Source of the DNA: Enchytraeus crypticus
Taxonomy: Eukaryota; Annelida; Clitellata; Enchytraeida; Enchytraeidae
Length of the DNA: 64,000 nucleotides
Assembly (NCBI GenBank): GCA_905160935.1
Contig: CAJHZI010000484.1
Location: forward strand, 922,501 to 986,500
Reading direction: 5' to 3'
This document shows positions 23,401 through 35,340 of this stretch, one piece after another (within the stretch, counting starts at the first letter, position 1; each line of letters begins with the position of its first letter). The translations under genes and the position numbers were made by a program. The notes under the pieces are model-generated. The model was not told the origin of the DNA. It worked only from the letters and a program-made list of their open reading frames with translations, and made no database searches.

Positions 23401-25941
23401 TATATTTTTTCATTTATAATACAATATATTTCTGTAATATAGTATTTGTGAATGCTGAGAAGATTGATTGATTGGGTCTTCTTTTATTCATGTCCCTACG
23501 CAGCTTTAATCCATCGTTTAATGCATTCTTTCGCCAAATTACTAAATTCAATTAGATCTTGATGGGTAATTGTTCAACCAGTTAGGCGGCACTGCATCGT
23601 ATGTGCAATATCCTCCTTGTCAATATCACGTCCGCACAGTTTTGAACCATTATAATAACCCCAGCGACTCATTGAGACCTTCATTCTACCAACACCTCTA
23701 TGAAATTAATTGAATGATTGATTGATTGATTGATTGATTGAGTACGAAATTGATCGTTTGATGGATTGATTGAGTGATTGATTGATTGTGTACGAAATCG
23801 ATCGTTTGATGGATTGATTGACTGATTGATCGATTGATCGACAGGTATCTTCTCTCGGAGCGCCCTAAGCAGCTGGTAGTGGGGGGACCTGACTTTGAGG
23901 AGGGGCCTCACAGCATGCTCAACGAGGAGGAGTTCTACGACGCTGTAGACGCCACGCTCGACAAGCTTGACCTTGAGGAGGTCAAGAGGTCTCAGGGTCA
24001 CGACGGGCCAGTCAAAGAGTCGTTGAACCCGACAGTCGCTCCGCCGAAGACTTCGCTGGACCCGTCTCACGCGCTGTACGGAGAGATCAACGAGGTGGTG
24101 AGCGAGCACATCAGAACAGCAGACATGACGGCATCCGATGTGGCAAACACCTGGACCCTCGTGGCGTCTGAGGGAGAGATGAAGGTAGCTGATGGTATAT
24201 GTACACATGTACCATTCTGGTCTGACTGATGATATAGCTGGTAAAGCTAAAGTTAACGTCAGTTTAGCTGCTGGTATATGTATAGATGTTCCATTTAGTC
24301 GTCGTAGGGCCTCCTTTGTGTATGTCACTGTATAGTTTGAGTGTTAATTTAATTTGTTTAATTTGTTTGATGTTTAGTATTAATTTTATTTGTTGAATTG
24401 ATTTATTGATTGACTGATTGATTGATTGATGATCAGGTATACAAGCGTGAGGTAAAAGAGAACAGTAACGTGGTGAATTAGTCCATTGGATTGATTGATT
24501 GATGTATTGATTGATAGATTGATTGATGTATTGAGTGATTGATTGAGTGATTGATGGATTGATTGATTCATTGATGTATTGATTGATCGATTGATTAATT
24601 GACTGATTGATTGATTTATTGATTGATTGATGATTGATTGATTGATTGATGATCAGGTCTACAAGCGTGAGGTAGAAGAAAACAGCAACACTGTGTACCC
24701 GCTGAAGGCTGTGCACACAGTGAAGCGTATCACCGGGCACGAGCTGTGTCACTATTTCTATGAACCCTCGGTGAGGATGGAGTGGGAGGCTACGCTGGAC
24801 ACAAGCACTGTTGTCAGCTGGTTGTCTAAAGACACGCACGTTGCTCATCAGGTAGAGAGCATTGTCCAATTGTTGAGCCAGTTGTCAGCGAGCTACAATT
24901 AACCTTCCGGGGTCCCTAGGGCGTATCCATTTCGTGTTGATTGACCGCAGTTTTGAGCAGGGCTACTTGCTTCTGAGGCGAACACTAACCGTTATTCCAT
25001 AACCGTTATTCCTTTGATTGATAGTAATATATTAACTTGCCAGCAGAATCTCGACATTTCGCAGAAATCATACATTAATATACAGATTATGCAAGCCAAG
25101 GACAAATAAATATAAAATGACACTAAATACTAAATGATTGAAAAGTTAATAATGGCTACTACTGTTGATTGAAATTGCTACAAAAATTTCAACGAATGGA
25201 AAAGTCTCGAGTAGGGGATTGGCTGGTGGTATGGTGTAGGGCAGATAGGATTTCAGTCAGTCTATTTGTATCCCGACCCTGGTTAAACTGGGATTCAGGA
25301 GAGGATGATGATAATGATGACAGTTGAATGGAGTGATTGATTGATTGATCGATTGATTGACTTGATTGATCGATTTATTTGATTTTATTTTATTTGATTG
25401 ATTGATTTGATAGATTATTTTATTGATTGACTGATTGATTAATTGATTTGATTGATTGACTGATTGATCGATAATTGATTGATTGATAGATTGATTTGAC
25501 TGCTTGATTGATTGTTTGATTGATCAGGTTCTCAGACGTGTATGGCCAGCCGCTCAGCGGGACTCGTTCTTCTGGTCGACGATACGCCACTGTCCCGGCC
25601 ACGACGAGGAGAGCCCCGACTACTGGATAGTCGTCAATCACTCCACTGACGAGCACACCTCCGGAGGTCTCACTCCGCCTCCGAACCAACCAAAGTGCAT
25701 CCGCATCACTTTCAACGTCGCGATGATCTGTCAGACGATTGTTGCTCCCACGGTCAACGGAAGAGCGGTGACTCGGGACGATTTGACGTGTAAGATCCAG
25801 TACTCGGCGAACGTTAATCCGGGCGGTTGGGTGCCGGCATCAGTGATCCAGGTGATCTGCAAGAGAGAGGCGCCCAAGTTCCTGAAGACCTTCACGGCGT
25901 ACGTGCAGGATAAGACGAAGGATAAGCCGATTCTGTTATAA
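20417..25941 (+). CDS. CERT1: Ceramide transfer protein (CERT), complete
   Basis: CERT moves ceramide from ER to Golgi for sphingomyelin synthesis. Coding exons 20417-20647, 21446-21742, 22318-22474, 22950-23181, 23845-24184, 24657-24851 and 25528-25941 join in phase to 621 codons (human 624). The PH domain, about 31-125, begins [18 protein letters not shown], almost identical to human, and would bind Golgi PI4P. The serine-repeat motif is about 128-152 ([20 protein letters not shown]); phosphorylation there turns human CERT off. A coiled coil follows ([18 protein letters not shown]), then the [20 protein letters not shown] block. The FFAT motif EFYDAVDA at about 335-342 would bind VAP proteins. 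The START domain fills about 395-621 ([15 protein letters not shown], ending KPILL). The ATG at 20417 is preceded by CCAAG and followed directly by an acidic N-terminus as in relatives. Several introns carry TTGA arrays or decoy acceptors. Confidence 0.95.
21120..21445 (+). repeat. TAATTTATG repeats with decoy acceptors before CERT exon 2
   Basis: The tract is built of TTAATTTGTAATTTATGTAA units. The acceptor motif TTTTCTYGCAG recurs with the AG intact at 21162 and 21354 and in mutated form nearby (TCTCGCCG, TCTTGCTGG). The true acceptor TCTCTCGCAG ends at 21445. The 21162 decoy is even followed by exon-like GCTAAT. Confidence 0.7.
21780..22317. repeat. CERT intron 2: (TCAA)n at left, (TTGA)n at right, inverted SINE-C ends
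   Basis: AATCAATC tracts occupy about 21790-21900. TTGATTGA fills about 22220-22315 up to the acceptor GATGACAG. Between them, 21902-21951 holds two family-C 3' ends head to head: CGGTTCCTCGC, then GCGAGGAACCG. Confidence 0.75.
22637..22949 (+). repeat. 46-bp tandem repeat carrying an acceptor, before CERT exon 4
   Basis: Seven upstream units start at 22637, 22683, 22729, 22775, 22821, 22867 and 22908; the true exon starts at 22950. Six are 46 or 41 bp with near-identical sequence. From the second unit on, each start follows ATATCCAG and begins GAGACAACG, exactly like the real exon start. The first unit follows TATT. Confidence 0.92.
23700..23844 (+). repeat. (TTGA)n tract abutting CERT exon 5 acceptor
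   Basis: GATTGATTG arrays with two copies of TACGAAATYGATCGTTTGAT run to the acceptor GATCGACAG. Almost no pyrimidine tract is present. Antisense ORFs here are artefacts of the repeat. Confidence 0.8.
24437..24481 (+). pseudogene. Decayed copy of the start of CERT exon 6
   Basis: After GATGATCAG the sequence reads [14 protein letters not shown] then TAG, against [17 protein letters not shown] of the true exon at 24657, 220 bp downstream. Only about 45 bases of the exon and its acceptor context were copied. Confidence 0.88.
24482..24656 (+). repeat. (TTGA)n tract abutting CERT exon 6 acceptor
   Basis: An almost pure TTGA/TTGATGTA array runs from the pseudo-exon to the true acceptor GATGATCAG. 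It contains dozens of TTGAT motifs and hardly any pyrimidine run. Confidence 0.85.
25195..25320 (+). mobile_element. Family D element, truncated, in CERT intron 6
   Basis: GGGGATTGGCTGGTGGTATG, TTTGTATCCCGACCCTGG and AAACTGGGATTCAGG are followed by a GATGAT tail. The intron then turns to (TTGA)n (25330-25527), ending at the acceptor GATTGATCAG. Confidence 0.8.
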
Positions 25942-26531
25942 TTTAGTCTGCTAGTGATAGTGAATAAGGTGTAGACTGACGTCTGGTTTAAATTACGATG
26001 AAGCTAGGCCATAATTAATTTAATCAGTGATGTGTTGTTAATGCTAGATTGAGGTAATTAGAAATTTCTGTGTGTTGTCTTGCGTTTTATTGTTTTCTTT
26101 TATTGTGTCAGTTTGTGTTTTCTAATTATAGCTCGGTTTACTAGACTGGTTGCAGTAAAACGCTCGTATCCTCACGATAATTTGATAAAAATGTTGTTTG
26201 TAAGTACATTCAATTGTAGATATTAATTGAGATATAGACTTCAGACCGGGGAATTTATAAATGTGGTATTGTCACGCCGCTAGGCAGTGCACTGAAGGTG
26301 ATATATTGCAGATATTTTCTTAGAGCGATCATTTTATGCCAGTTAAACATTTTGTGAATATTCCTATTGAGAATGCTAATTGATAATTCTGCTGTTGCCT
26401 ATTTTGTATGACCAAATTCTAATATATTTGTGCTATTTGTGCAATTGTTCACTTGTGTAGGTAGATATTGCTACTTGGTAGTAAAATTTTAAGGTATCTA
26501 TTGGTTAGTACATTGTTAGATAACCAATAAA
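25942..26531 (+). other. CERT 3'UTR with poly(A) signal
   Basis: ORF-free sequence after the stop to AATAAA at 26526-26531 (ACCAATAAATAATAA). Inferred from the signal only. Confidence 0.55.
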
Positions 26532-27548
26532 TAATAATATCCTTAATCTGAACTTATATTTGTGTGGACTACTTCAAGAAGAAATTTTATTTTGCAATAT
26601 TTTAGATGACGAATGTGATGATCTTATTGTTTTTATCTGTGAATGCAGACAGAATTAGAGACTGGAGGTTACAAAGTTCAGTCATAATTTTCTATTTTTT
26701 TATTATTTATTTACTCCGTATAGTTACACGCACGTCATACACATATGCAGTAGAGTTTCCTTTCTGATAGTTGCTGCTTTTGTAGTTTTCGTTATTTCCT
26801 CCTTGTCCCCTCCATAGCTTCTAGTAATCGTTGCCTATTGTTGACATCAAAGAAGCAGAAGTTAAAACAACCGAATAGGCAGCCTGATTGTAGTCGTAAA
26901 GCTTCTTAATGGTTGAACTTATTTTTAAATAAATTATTTAATTAGTTAACTTTTACTTTTTCAGAACTCTTCGTGGTTCATTCTGTGAGGTTGACTTAGT
27001 ATTTTTTCACTGGAGTGCTTGTTAGCGATTTTTGGATTTGCTATGGGTTTAGGTGTATCACTCCAAAGCAAAAGCAAGTTTAATGTCGGTTTCCTCTCTT
27101 GAAAGGGTATCATTCACTGATCGAGCACTGAATTGAACCCTGAACCTACTAATCTGCAGGCAGGTGACTTGTGAGTCTGTTATTTGCTCCTATACCCTCA
27201 ATCTAATTTATTCTTCTCTTGACCTTAAGCGGCGTTACCACGGTTTTACTTTGATGCCTAGACTTTTGGGTTTGACAATTTTCTTTCGCTGTTGTGTTAC
27301 TTTGCGCGATTACTGTGAATGCTATATTTGATATTAGTGATTTGTATCATTGACAGTAGCTTTATACGATACGGTATGTGATTATTTGACGTCCACATCG
27401 GCGCCTGCAGATGACGTTAGTGAAGTAGATGTAATTGCTACGGGCTCTGGGACACTGAGTTATTCTATACCACCGAGATCCACCTAGATCATACTGTCTT
27501 AAGTATAAATAGAGCTTTCAACGCCAGTGTTAGTTCAGTTATTAGTAA

Positions 27549-27655
27549 TATTAAAGCTCGTAAAGCTAGTGTTAACGTCAGTTTCCTCACTCGAAAGTGA
27601 TGTCAGTGACGGGCGAGCTCAGGATTTGAACCCCACACATACTATTCCGCTGTTT
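27549..27655 (-). mobile_element. SINE family A (antisense)
   Basis: Reversed 3' domain (TTAACGTCAGTTTCCTC) and reversed B-box (GGATTTGAACCCC). A family-B antisense end follows at about 27698-27770 (CCATTTCCACGTACCAGG, GTCAGGGACG). Confidence 0.75.
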
Positions 27656-28431
27656 AATATCGCAGATCAGTATGAATATCCGCGGTTATAACAATGATAA
27701 TAATGAAGGTTTAATGTCCATTTCCACGTACCAGGATGATGTCAGGGACGCCCGCCTCTCATCACGTGTTACTGCAAATCGAATGCCTCAAAAGATTTGA
27801 AAAGTATCGTACTTTAAAATGAACGTAATGGCAAGTTATACTAACCGCTTAAGTGTTTATTGCATGCCTCTACCCATTGACACAAGTTATTTCTCTGTAT
27901 GTGTGTAGGTATGTGCGTGTGTGTGTATGTGTGTGTGTGTTTATTCTAGTAGAACACTGGTAGAACTATGCAGTATTTCTGGGTATCTCTCATATAGTAC
28001 TGTTAACACTATTCCAGCTCTCTGTTCTCTATTTCTAGCTTACTGCTGATCTTCTTTACAATATTTTCTCTCCAGCAATGACTCAATATGTCTCGTGAAA
28101 TTTAAATATCTTACATTACAAAGTTAAGTGTCCAAGTCATAGCAGATTATTGCACTAGAGGCGTTTGTTAGATAATATATAAATAGCATAAAGAATTTCA
28201 TTTATTGTCAAAGCTGAGATTGTATAAATATTAACTGGATCCTCTGCTACTCGCTCTTGGTCTATTTATTTATAAAAAGGAATAGCCGCCTCCATCGAAT
28301 CAGGCTATTTTTTTTAGAGAATAATAAAGAATAGAATAATATTTACTTTAATGTTGGTTATGGTTAGTATTTTGCTATAACATTATTGTTATTGCAAAAA
28401 TATTAATTTAATTTTTGTTAGTATTAACATT

Positions 28432-28682
28432 ATCTGATAACATGGTTAGTATTAGCATTATCTGATAACATGGTTAGTATTAGCATTATCTGATAACATG
28501 GTTAGTATTAGCATTATCTGATAACATGGTTAGTATTAGCATTATCTGATAACATGATTAGTATTAGCATTATCTGATAACATGAGTTAGTATTAGCATT
28601 AATTGATAACATGGTTAATATTAGCATTAATTGATAACATGGTTAGTATTAGCATTATCTGATACATGGTTAGTATTAGCAC
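28432..28682. repeat. 28-bp minisatellite, about 9 copies
   Basis: The unit is near TTAGTATTAGCATTATCTGA then TAACATGG, in open intergenic sequence. Confidence 0.9.
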
Positions 28683-29039
28683 TCTGTGGGTCAGTATTTC
28701 TGTTGCACACTGTCAGTATTCTGTATTTTATTACTTGTTGATTTTCTATCGACGTTGTAGTTTGACGGCATGAAGAGAGTTTTGTAATTCTCTGACTTGA
28801 GGACGACTTGCCAACTCGTATAAAACCTTCACTAACCTCGAGCTTCGTTAGACCTTTAACTTTAACTCTTACCCTAGCTTAACCCTACGTCTAAATCTAA
28901 CTCTAGTCCATACATATATTAAAATATTTCAGCTAAAACAAATACACATAATGCGTTTTAATCTAATGTCTTTTAATTTAATCAACCAGTTTCATACGTT
29001 AGTGATATATTTACTGTATTTTTTGCGGTATTAAGAGGA

Positions 29040-29165
29040 CATGAAAAATAGGGGATTGACTGATGATATGGTTTGGGACAGGGTGGACTGGAGAAAGTCT
29101 ATTCGTATCTCGACCCTAGTGTTAAACTGGGATTTATGGGAAGATGATGAGATGATAATGAGTGA
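29040..29165 (+). mobile_element. Family D element, truncated
   Basis: GGGGATTGACTGATGATATG, GGAGAAAGTCTATTCGTATC and AAACTGGGATTTATGGGAAG, then GATGA. A short ORF across it (29041-29235) is only the element read in frame. Confidence 0.75.
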
Positions 29166-30349
29166 TCTATTTACTAAAAATGTTGGCTTGTTTAATAAAA
29201 TGGAGTTGACTGAATGCAGATATTTAAAATTGTAACCTGAAACGAGGACGATGTTTAATGGCTTTTGGCGTCGTTTTTATCTAACGATAGAGCCATTCAG
29301 TAGCGCCAGTAGTGACGGGAAGTAGGCCTATGTATTATAATGACAACAATTAGAGTGCTGCAGTCATCAATGACAACATCGAGCACTATTATGTAGCGGT
29401 GTTGTGCGTCTATATATCTGTCCGTACGCTATAAGCGAAATATTTGTGGGTATTATTTTGTAATATATAAATTAACTTTTGGTGATGTTTTATGCAATTT
29501 GTGTCAAATATGTGCACCTATATATATGCATGTATTTATTTTGATATTCTGTACGCATCGTTTCGAATATTTTTCTTACGATCTACGGTATTTCACTTTA
29601 GTTCTAGAATAAATGCAATTCCATTTTATATTTTATCTATAGTTCTACGGTTTATGTAATTATGTTTTCTTGTTTCTCTTTGGTCTTATAATAATTATCT
29701 GTAATTCTATGTTCTTTCGTCCTGAGCTTTCTGTTTGCTGCTAGAAACCCTCTGAGCTTGATGTTAAGCCTGCTTTTACGACGACTACTGAGGGTTCTTT
29801 TACTTATCAAAAGTATTAATTAACATTTGTATGTGTTATGTAAATGAGTTTACTATCTGTAGGATTTATTTTGTCGATTTTCTTTTTGTTTTACTGTTAC
29901 AGAACTACTTTTACTTCAGGCCCTGATAAAAGAAATACGGCTAGAAATTGACAGTAATTGATAATGAATATTTTCGAGTCTGACATTTTATATGCTGGCA
30001 ATCAGTCAGTTTAGATTAAAGTTCAGTTTGAATTGACTAATGCTTAAATTCGAAGTTGTGTATGTCCAATTGAAATGTGTTATGTTATCAGAACTTATCT
30101 AATCTATTTCTGTTGATAGTAAGACGAGTTAGAGTTTGTTGTTGTCAAATCATTCGATTCATCATTCATCCATATTTAGCTAGTTGAATTTCCTCGCTTT
30201 GTCCCTGCGAATAATCATTCCTGCTTAAAATTGGCCCCTACTGCTTAGTTGTAGAGCATTTGTTGGAATCGTAAAGTCTGTATCAGTGTAGACCTCTTTT
30301 CACGTTTTCTGCTAAATTGAAAGCACCGCGCCAGGAATAATTAATGGTG

Positions 30350-30415
30350 AGATATTTGAGATTTTACTCTCAGAGCAACGCAGCTGGGATTCGAACCTAC
30401 GGGGGTTGGGTTAAT
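30350..30415 (-). mobile_element. SINE family E fragment
   Basis: Antisense head: ATTTTACTCTCAGAGCAACG and the reversed B-box GGGATTCGAACC. Confidence 0.6.
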
Positions 30416-31041
30416 AATAAGATCGATGTTTAAAGTGGAGTAATAATAATATAAGATCAATGATATAAGATTAATGTTTATAATGAAAGAGACGCAGGGA
30501 AATCAGTTCCCCTAGCTCTCAATCTTTTCTGAGGTGCGTTCACCTGCTGGGAGCCAATTGTTAATACTAGAAGATCTGTATTTTAGAGGAGGGCCCAAAC
30601 ATTTCTGACCGTTCCACTAGAAATCAGTTCCCAATTCAACCACTGAAAAAGATGTTAATTTTATTTCTTTATAAAATTAACCATGTTAGTTTTATATCTT
30701 TATAAAAGGTAAGTCTGTGATTGAACGTTAGTCAATGATATGATCCTCTTCTTTATTTTACTTTTATTTTTAGTCAGTAATGATGATGATAAGAATAATA
30801 ATAATAATACTATTTTATCGCATGCGCTTTGCTATAGGCATCAGAGAGTATTTTTGTATTTATATTCGTATGTTTTTTATAGTAGCCTAAAAATTCGTCC
30901 AATTTTTTCCTGTCAAACTTTTTCTCGCAGTTTCGTTTCAGTGCTCTGCAGTTGAACTAGAGTCTCTGCGTCATTAGCTGTCGTTGTATTTCATATTAAT
31001 GCTGCACTTTTAAAACTACTGCGTATGATTCATAACTTGAT

Positions 31042-31440
31042 CTAATTTTTTATGATAGCTAGTAGCCTAGGGCGATATTTAATGTGAAGTTGTGTTATGG
31101 TAGCTAATATACCAATTAATTGTAATGTTATGCTTTTGGATGAAAATTTGTGTGCTGATAGCTGGCTGTATGCTACATACAAGTGCTGCACTGTTAGTAT
31201 ATAGCATATAATATATATATACAGTATATATATATATATGACATAACTTCTCCACATATTTCCATCCTCAACCAATCTCTTCATATCAACATACGAACGA
31301 ATTAGTTATCTAATCATCCAGCTTCTGATGTCTCGGTCTTCCTCTAACATATTTTCATTCCTTTTCTTCCTTCAATTACTTCTTATAGTAAACCATCCCC
31401 TCTCTGGATATGACTCTTAGAATCTTCTTTCTATCTTGTA
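31042..31440 (-). mobile_element. LINE ORF2 C-terminal fragment
   Basis: Minus-strand reading gives MKRLVEDGNMWRSYV. This fits the ..MKR..EDR..WR.. ending of LINE ORF2 and resembles [12 protein letters not shown] at 57735. It is short and decayed; only the C-terminus is visible. Confidence 0.5.
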
Positions 31441-31559
31441 TGATATGTATCAGTCAGTCGAGTGTATCCATATATAATGTGTAAATAATTTAAACGCTTT
31501 CTGAGGCTTTAGGTATGCCTATGAAGAGAGCTGCATTTGTATTAAATTCTAATGCTATA

Positions 31560-31862
31560 AGACGATATCTGCTCCATAATTTTAAATTCAAATACTATTT
31601 CTGTTCTGAAATGCGTTTGACGAAATCTGCTATATAGTATTAAATTCAAATACTATTTCTCTTCAGAAATACATAAGACGATATCTGCTATATAGTATTA
31701 AATTAAAATACTATTTCTCTTCAGAAATACATAAGACGATATCTGCTATATAGTATTAAATTCAAATACTATTTCTGTTCTGAAATACGTAAGACGATAT
31801 CTGCTCTATAGTATTAAATTCAAATACTATTTCTGTTCTGAAATACTTTTGAGATATCTGCT
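31560..31862. repeat. About 58-bp minisatellite, 5 copies
   Basis: The unit is near AATACTATTTCTGTTCTGAA, ATACGTAAGACGATATCTGC, TCTATAGTATTAAATTCA. Confidence 0.88.
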
Positions 31863-32009
31863 GTGAAGTATTACATTTACTACAGTGCGGATGATGATGG
31901 TTGCGTGCCATTTCATTTAAGGGCTAAGCCTGTTAACATGATTATCTTTAATGAATTATTTATAGAACTGTTACAGCGTGTTACACCCTATCATCCTGTA
32001 AGAGCCTAA

Positions 32010-32105
32010 TTTAACTGATTGATTGGTGATTAACTGATTGATTGGTGATTAGCTGATTGATTGGTGATTAGCTGATTGATTGGTGATTAACTGATTGATT
32101 AACTG
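32010..32105. repeat. 21-bp TTGA-type minisatellite
   Basis: About four copies of AACTGATTGATTGGTGATTA. Confidence 0.8.
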
Positions 32106-32235
32106 TGTTTTTAACTTTCGTTACCTCTCCCGCACTCTAGGATTATTAGTAACCGTGGCCTTTTCATAGCGCATTGATTGCAGTCGGCTTGAATTTAAGA
32201 ATAACCTTCCAATACTCAGAGGGTTTGCTCATTCA

Positions 32236-32370
32236 ACTTCTAAGCACTCGGTCTTCCAAAGTAGTCGCCCGTCCAATTACTACCCGAGCCCGACGTTTCT
32301 TAACTTGGTTTATCGACGCGCGCTCTTAATTGACTCGCAGTCATTTACTGCAGTCACCAAGTAACTCCCC
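32236..32370 (-). pseudogene. Decayed 5S rRNA-like sequence
   Basis: The minus strand reads CCAAGTTAAGAAACGTCGGG, CTCGGGTAGTAATTGGACGG, GCGACTACTTTGGAAGACCG, AGTGCT. This follows the 3' half of animal 5S rRNA (..AAGTTAAGCA.CGTCGGGC.. TTAGTACTTGGATGGG.GACC.. GGGAATACCGGGTGCT). The C-box region is altered and the 5' half is weak, so it is a pseudogene or the head of a 5S-derived SINE rather than an active gene. Confidence 0.65.
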
Positions 32371-32589
32371 CCCTGTGTAGCTATCAATGCTTGCAATAAT
32401 CACCTTAAATGCGGTCGATTTTCTGCTGTTGAGAAATATTAATTTATTTATTTTGGCTTTAATAAAATAATGTTGCACTTATCCTCTTGCACTTGAGTCT
32501 ATTTTAATTTTCAGATGGATACACACTCGACGTACCGCATGTGCTACAGAGTTTCATTTCTTTAGAGGAAGTTTTTGTATGAGCGAGTA

Positions 32590-33000
32590 AGAGCTTGAGC
32601 TAATGGCTAGGAGCATGAGCTAACGGCTTGGAGCATGAGCTAACGGCTAGGAGCATGAGCTAACGGCTTGGAGCATGAGCTAACGGCTTGGAGCATGAGG
32701 AATGTTAAGTGCTCCTGTATGAGCGAGTAAGAGCTAACGATTAGGAGCATGAGGAATGTTAAGTGCTCCTGTATGAGCGAGTAAGAGCTAACGATTAGGA
32801 GCATGAGGAATGTTAAGTGCTCCTGTATGAGCGAGTAAGAGTTAACGACTAGGAGCATGAGGAATGTTAAGTGCTCCTGTATGAGCGAGTCAGAGCTAAC
32901 GATTAGGAGCATAAGGAATGTTAAGTGCTCCTGAATGAGCGAATAAGAGCTAACGACTAGGAGCATGAGGAATGTTAAGTGCTCCTGTATGAACGAGTAA
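32590..33000. repeat. 54-bp minisatellite, about 6 copies plus short forms
   Basis: The unit is near AGCTAACGATTAGGAGCATG, AGGAATGTTAAGTGCTCCTG, TATGAGCGAGTAAG. Because 54 is a multiple of three, the minus strand stays open as an 18-residue repeat (SLIQEHLTFLMLL). I read this as an accident of unit length. Confidence 0.9.
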
Positions 33001-33149
33001 GAGCTGTGAACAAGAACTAGGCAGATGTTGAATATTAATGAGGGTGGGTAGGATAATACCAGTGGTGGAGAAGGGGTCAATAAGGGGAGGGGTGCATAGC
33101 TCAGCTGTTCTTAGTTGATAACCAGACCTGCGTGCGATGCATTCTGTCT

Positions 33150-33370
33150 GGAGCAAAGCATTCTGTGCACGCTGCAGCAGCTGTGCTTACGTGCACGCTA
33201 TAGCAGATGTACTTACGTGCACTCTATAGCAGCTGTACCTACGTGCACGCTATAGCAGCTGTGCTTACGTGCACGCTATAGCAGCTGTACCTACGTGCAC
33301 TCTATAGCAGCTGTACTTACGTGCACGCTATAGCAGCTGTACCTACGTGCACACTATAGCAGCTGTGTTT
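33150..33370. repeat. 26-28-bp minisatellite with CAGCTG and GTGCAC
   Basis: About eight copies of TACGTGCACGCTATAGCAGCTG. Each unit carries two 6-bp palindromes. Confidence 0.88.
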
Positions 33371-34507
33371 ACGTGCACGTTACTTGTTTACTTGTGTTTA
33401 CTGTGTTTACTTGTTTACTTGCACTCTAGCTGCTGGTTATACATGCATATTGCTTTAGCGTAGCAGCAGCATACTGGGTCCAAAAGCGCATGATATACTT
33501 ATATAAGATACAGTTACCAAGTACTGAACTATCCACGCTTTAACATTTTCCAGTTCAAGACAAATTCAGCGAGTTGGCCTATTTAACTAACACAATCCAA
33601 TCAGTAATCTTGTTTGTAGTTAGCTAAAGGCTGGCACTTTCGTAGCATCTGATAACTGCTTCGTATCTCAAACCTTTAACCGAAATAGTTAACACCGGCA
33701 TTTTCAGATTATCTTACAGACAAATACATTAAATAAGCAGATACATTGGTGTTTCCAAACCAGTTTTCCTATAGTGACATTTGTTTGTTATAGCGAATTT
33801 TTTTGTCTTAGTACTTGCAGTTTAGTTGTACAACGTATTTTAATTGCATTGTTTCAATTAACTGCAATTAATTGCATTAATTAAGTAGTTCTTGAATTTT
33901 TTGACTAAAGAAATGCGAGAACGCTAAATGATAACATTGAAATTCCTATAAACGCGATAGGACACATTTCATTTCATTACCCTGTGGTATCTGTCATGGA
34001 TGATGCGTGCACTTTAACTATATTAAACATGGCTGCGAGCACAAGGTCCAGCAACCAATGGGTTGGACATATTCTACAGGAACCGGTGAAGGATTGTGTA
34101 GTCTAGAACAGCTGCTGCAGCTTTGTGCCAGCTGCTGGACAGCTGCTGCATGCGTCACGCGCTAGCTTGGAACAGTGGCTCAGCAGCTGTAGCGAAATCT
34201 TAGCAGCTTGCTGTGCCAACCCTTTGATTCATTGATTTTCATGGCATGCTGGTCTTACAGCAGAATTTACCATGCAGCGGACAGCGATTCGATACCTAGC
34301 TACGACTCAAGAGCTTAGTATCTCATTTATTCGACGGCGTTCCCAATAGTTTAAGTAAATTGTTAGAGTTTGGCAGGCTGCACTTTTTACAGGCATATAT
34401 AACAATTAATACAAGTCATTATAATATAGTGTCGGGCCACTGGAAATTAGTATAGATATGATCTATTAATGATACCATACTATAAGATCCACCGGTAGGC
34501 TATTTGG

Positions 34508-34582
34508 ACATGAAGAGAAAAACGAAAGATAGAGATGAGTGGAAGAGCTAATATACCATGGACCTGCCAATAGGCAGTGCAC

Positions 34583-34617
<35 letters not shown>

Positions 34618-34618
34618 G
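34508..34618 (+). mobile_element. LINE 3' end with (GA)n tail
   Basis: GACATGAAGAGAAAAACGAA, ATACCATGGACCTGCC, AATAGGCAGTGCACTAAG, then (AG)n. Compare 240-312 and 57726-57843. The CCTGCC-GGCAG hairpin before the tail is shared by all copies. Confidence 0.75.
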
Positions 34619-34689
34619 AAATGGAGATAATGTACTATTTATTAATAAATAATACAATATATTAGTATTAGAAGATTATAGGCCTATGT

Positions 34690-34781
34690 ATAGTTGACGC
34701 ATCCCGGCCCTAGCTAAACTGGGATTCAAGGGAAGATGATGATGATGACGATGATGATGATGATGATAATTAGTTTCTCTT

Positions 34782-34828
<47 letters not shown>

Positions 34829-35200
34829 GATGTTGATGATGATTAGTCTCTCTATCTCTTAGTGCACTTCCTACTTGCCTTTCCAAACCGTAGCCTTGCA
34901 GCAGCAGCAACAACAACAACACAATTAGAGTGCTACTGTTGTCCGCGACAACATTGATCACTATGGAACCAAATCCGAACGATTTAGAGTACGCATGGAG
35001 AGTCCAAAAGGTGCGAACCAAAATCCGGGACTTACGTCCAAGGATATTGGCGGAATGAAGGTTTGCGAGATGGTCTAAGTTCATGAGCATTGGGTGGATA
35101 GGAGAGGTCAAAGAGAACAGCTTTAAATCGCATATGAACCTGTTAACAATTGTCAACAGGGAAAGGCTGGTGAAAGGAGAAGATGATAATAGCATATCAA
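34690..35200. mobile_element. Family-D tail, (CT)n run and CR1-like LINE 3' region
   Basis: 34690-34770 is a family-D 3' end with a GAT tail. 34785-34826 is a CT run. About 34918-35200 matches 48430-48520 (GGTCTAAGTTCATGAGCATT against GGTCTCAGTTCATGGACATT). The second lies beside the APQIWNSLPF LINE end, so this is probably the antisense 3' region of that LINE. Confidence 0.5.
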
Positions 35201-35226
35201 GCCCAAGTATCTACATGTATGTACCT

Positions 35227-35340
35227 GGCTGGAGCCAGTGGCTATATATAGGTAGATACTCAACTGCGGATTAGTATGGGCGAAGTTCAAATTCTAGGGT
35301 CGCCCGTTACTGACATCGCTTTCGAGTGAGGGAACTGCTC
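35227..35340 (+). mobile_element. SINE family A
   Basis: GGCTGGAGCCAGTGGCTATA, B-box-like AGTTCAAATTC and CTGACATCGCTTTCGAGTGA. The 3' end is cut after GGGAACTG. Confidence 0.75.

Noticed and set aside
23681-24869. Long minus-strand ORFs rich in NQSINQSI
   Set aside because: They are the complement of CERT exons and TTGA arrays. The + strand has the conserved CERT protein.
32640-33156. Minus-strand ORF with an 18-residue repeat (SLIQEHLTFLMLL)
   Set aside because: It exactly follows a 54-bp minisatellite. The period is a multiple of three, there is no start context or homology, and nothing recognisable lies outside the repeat.
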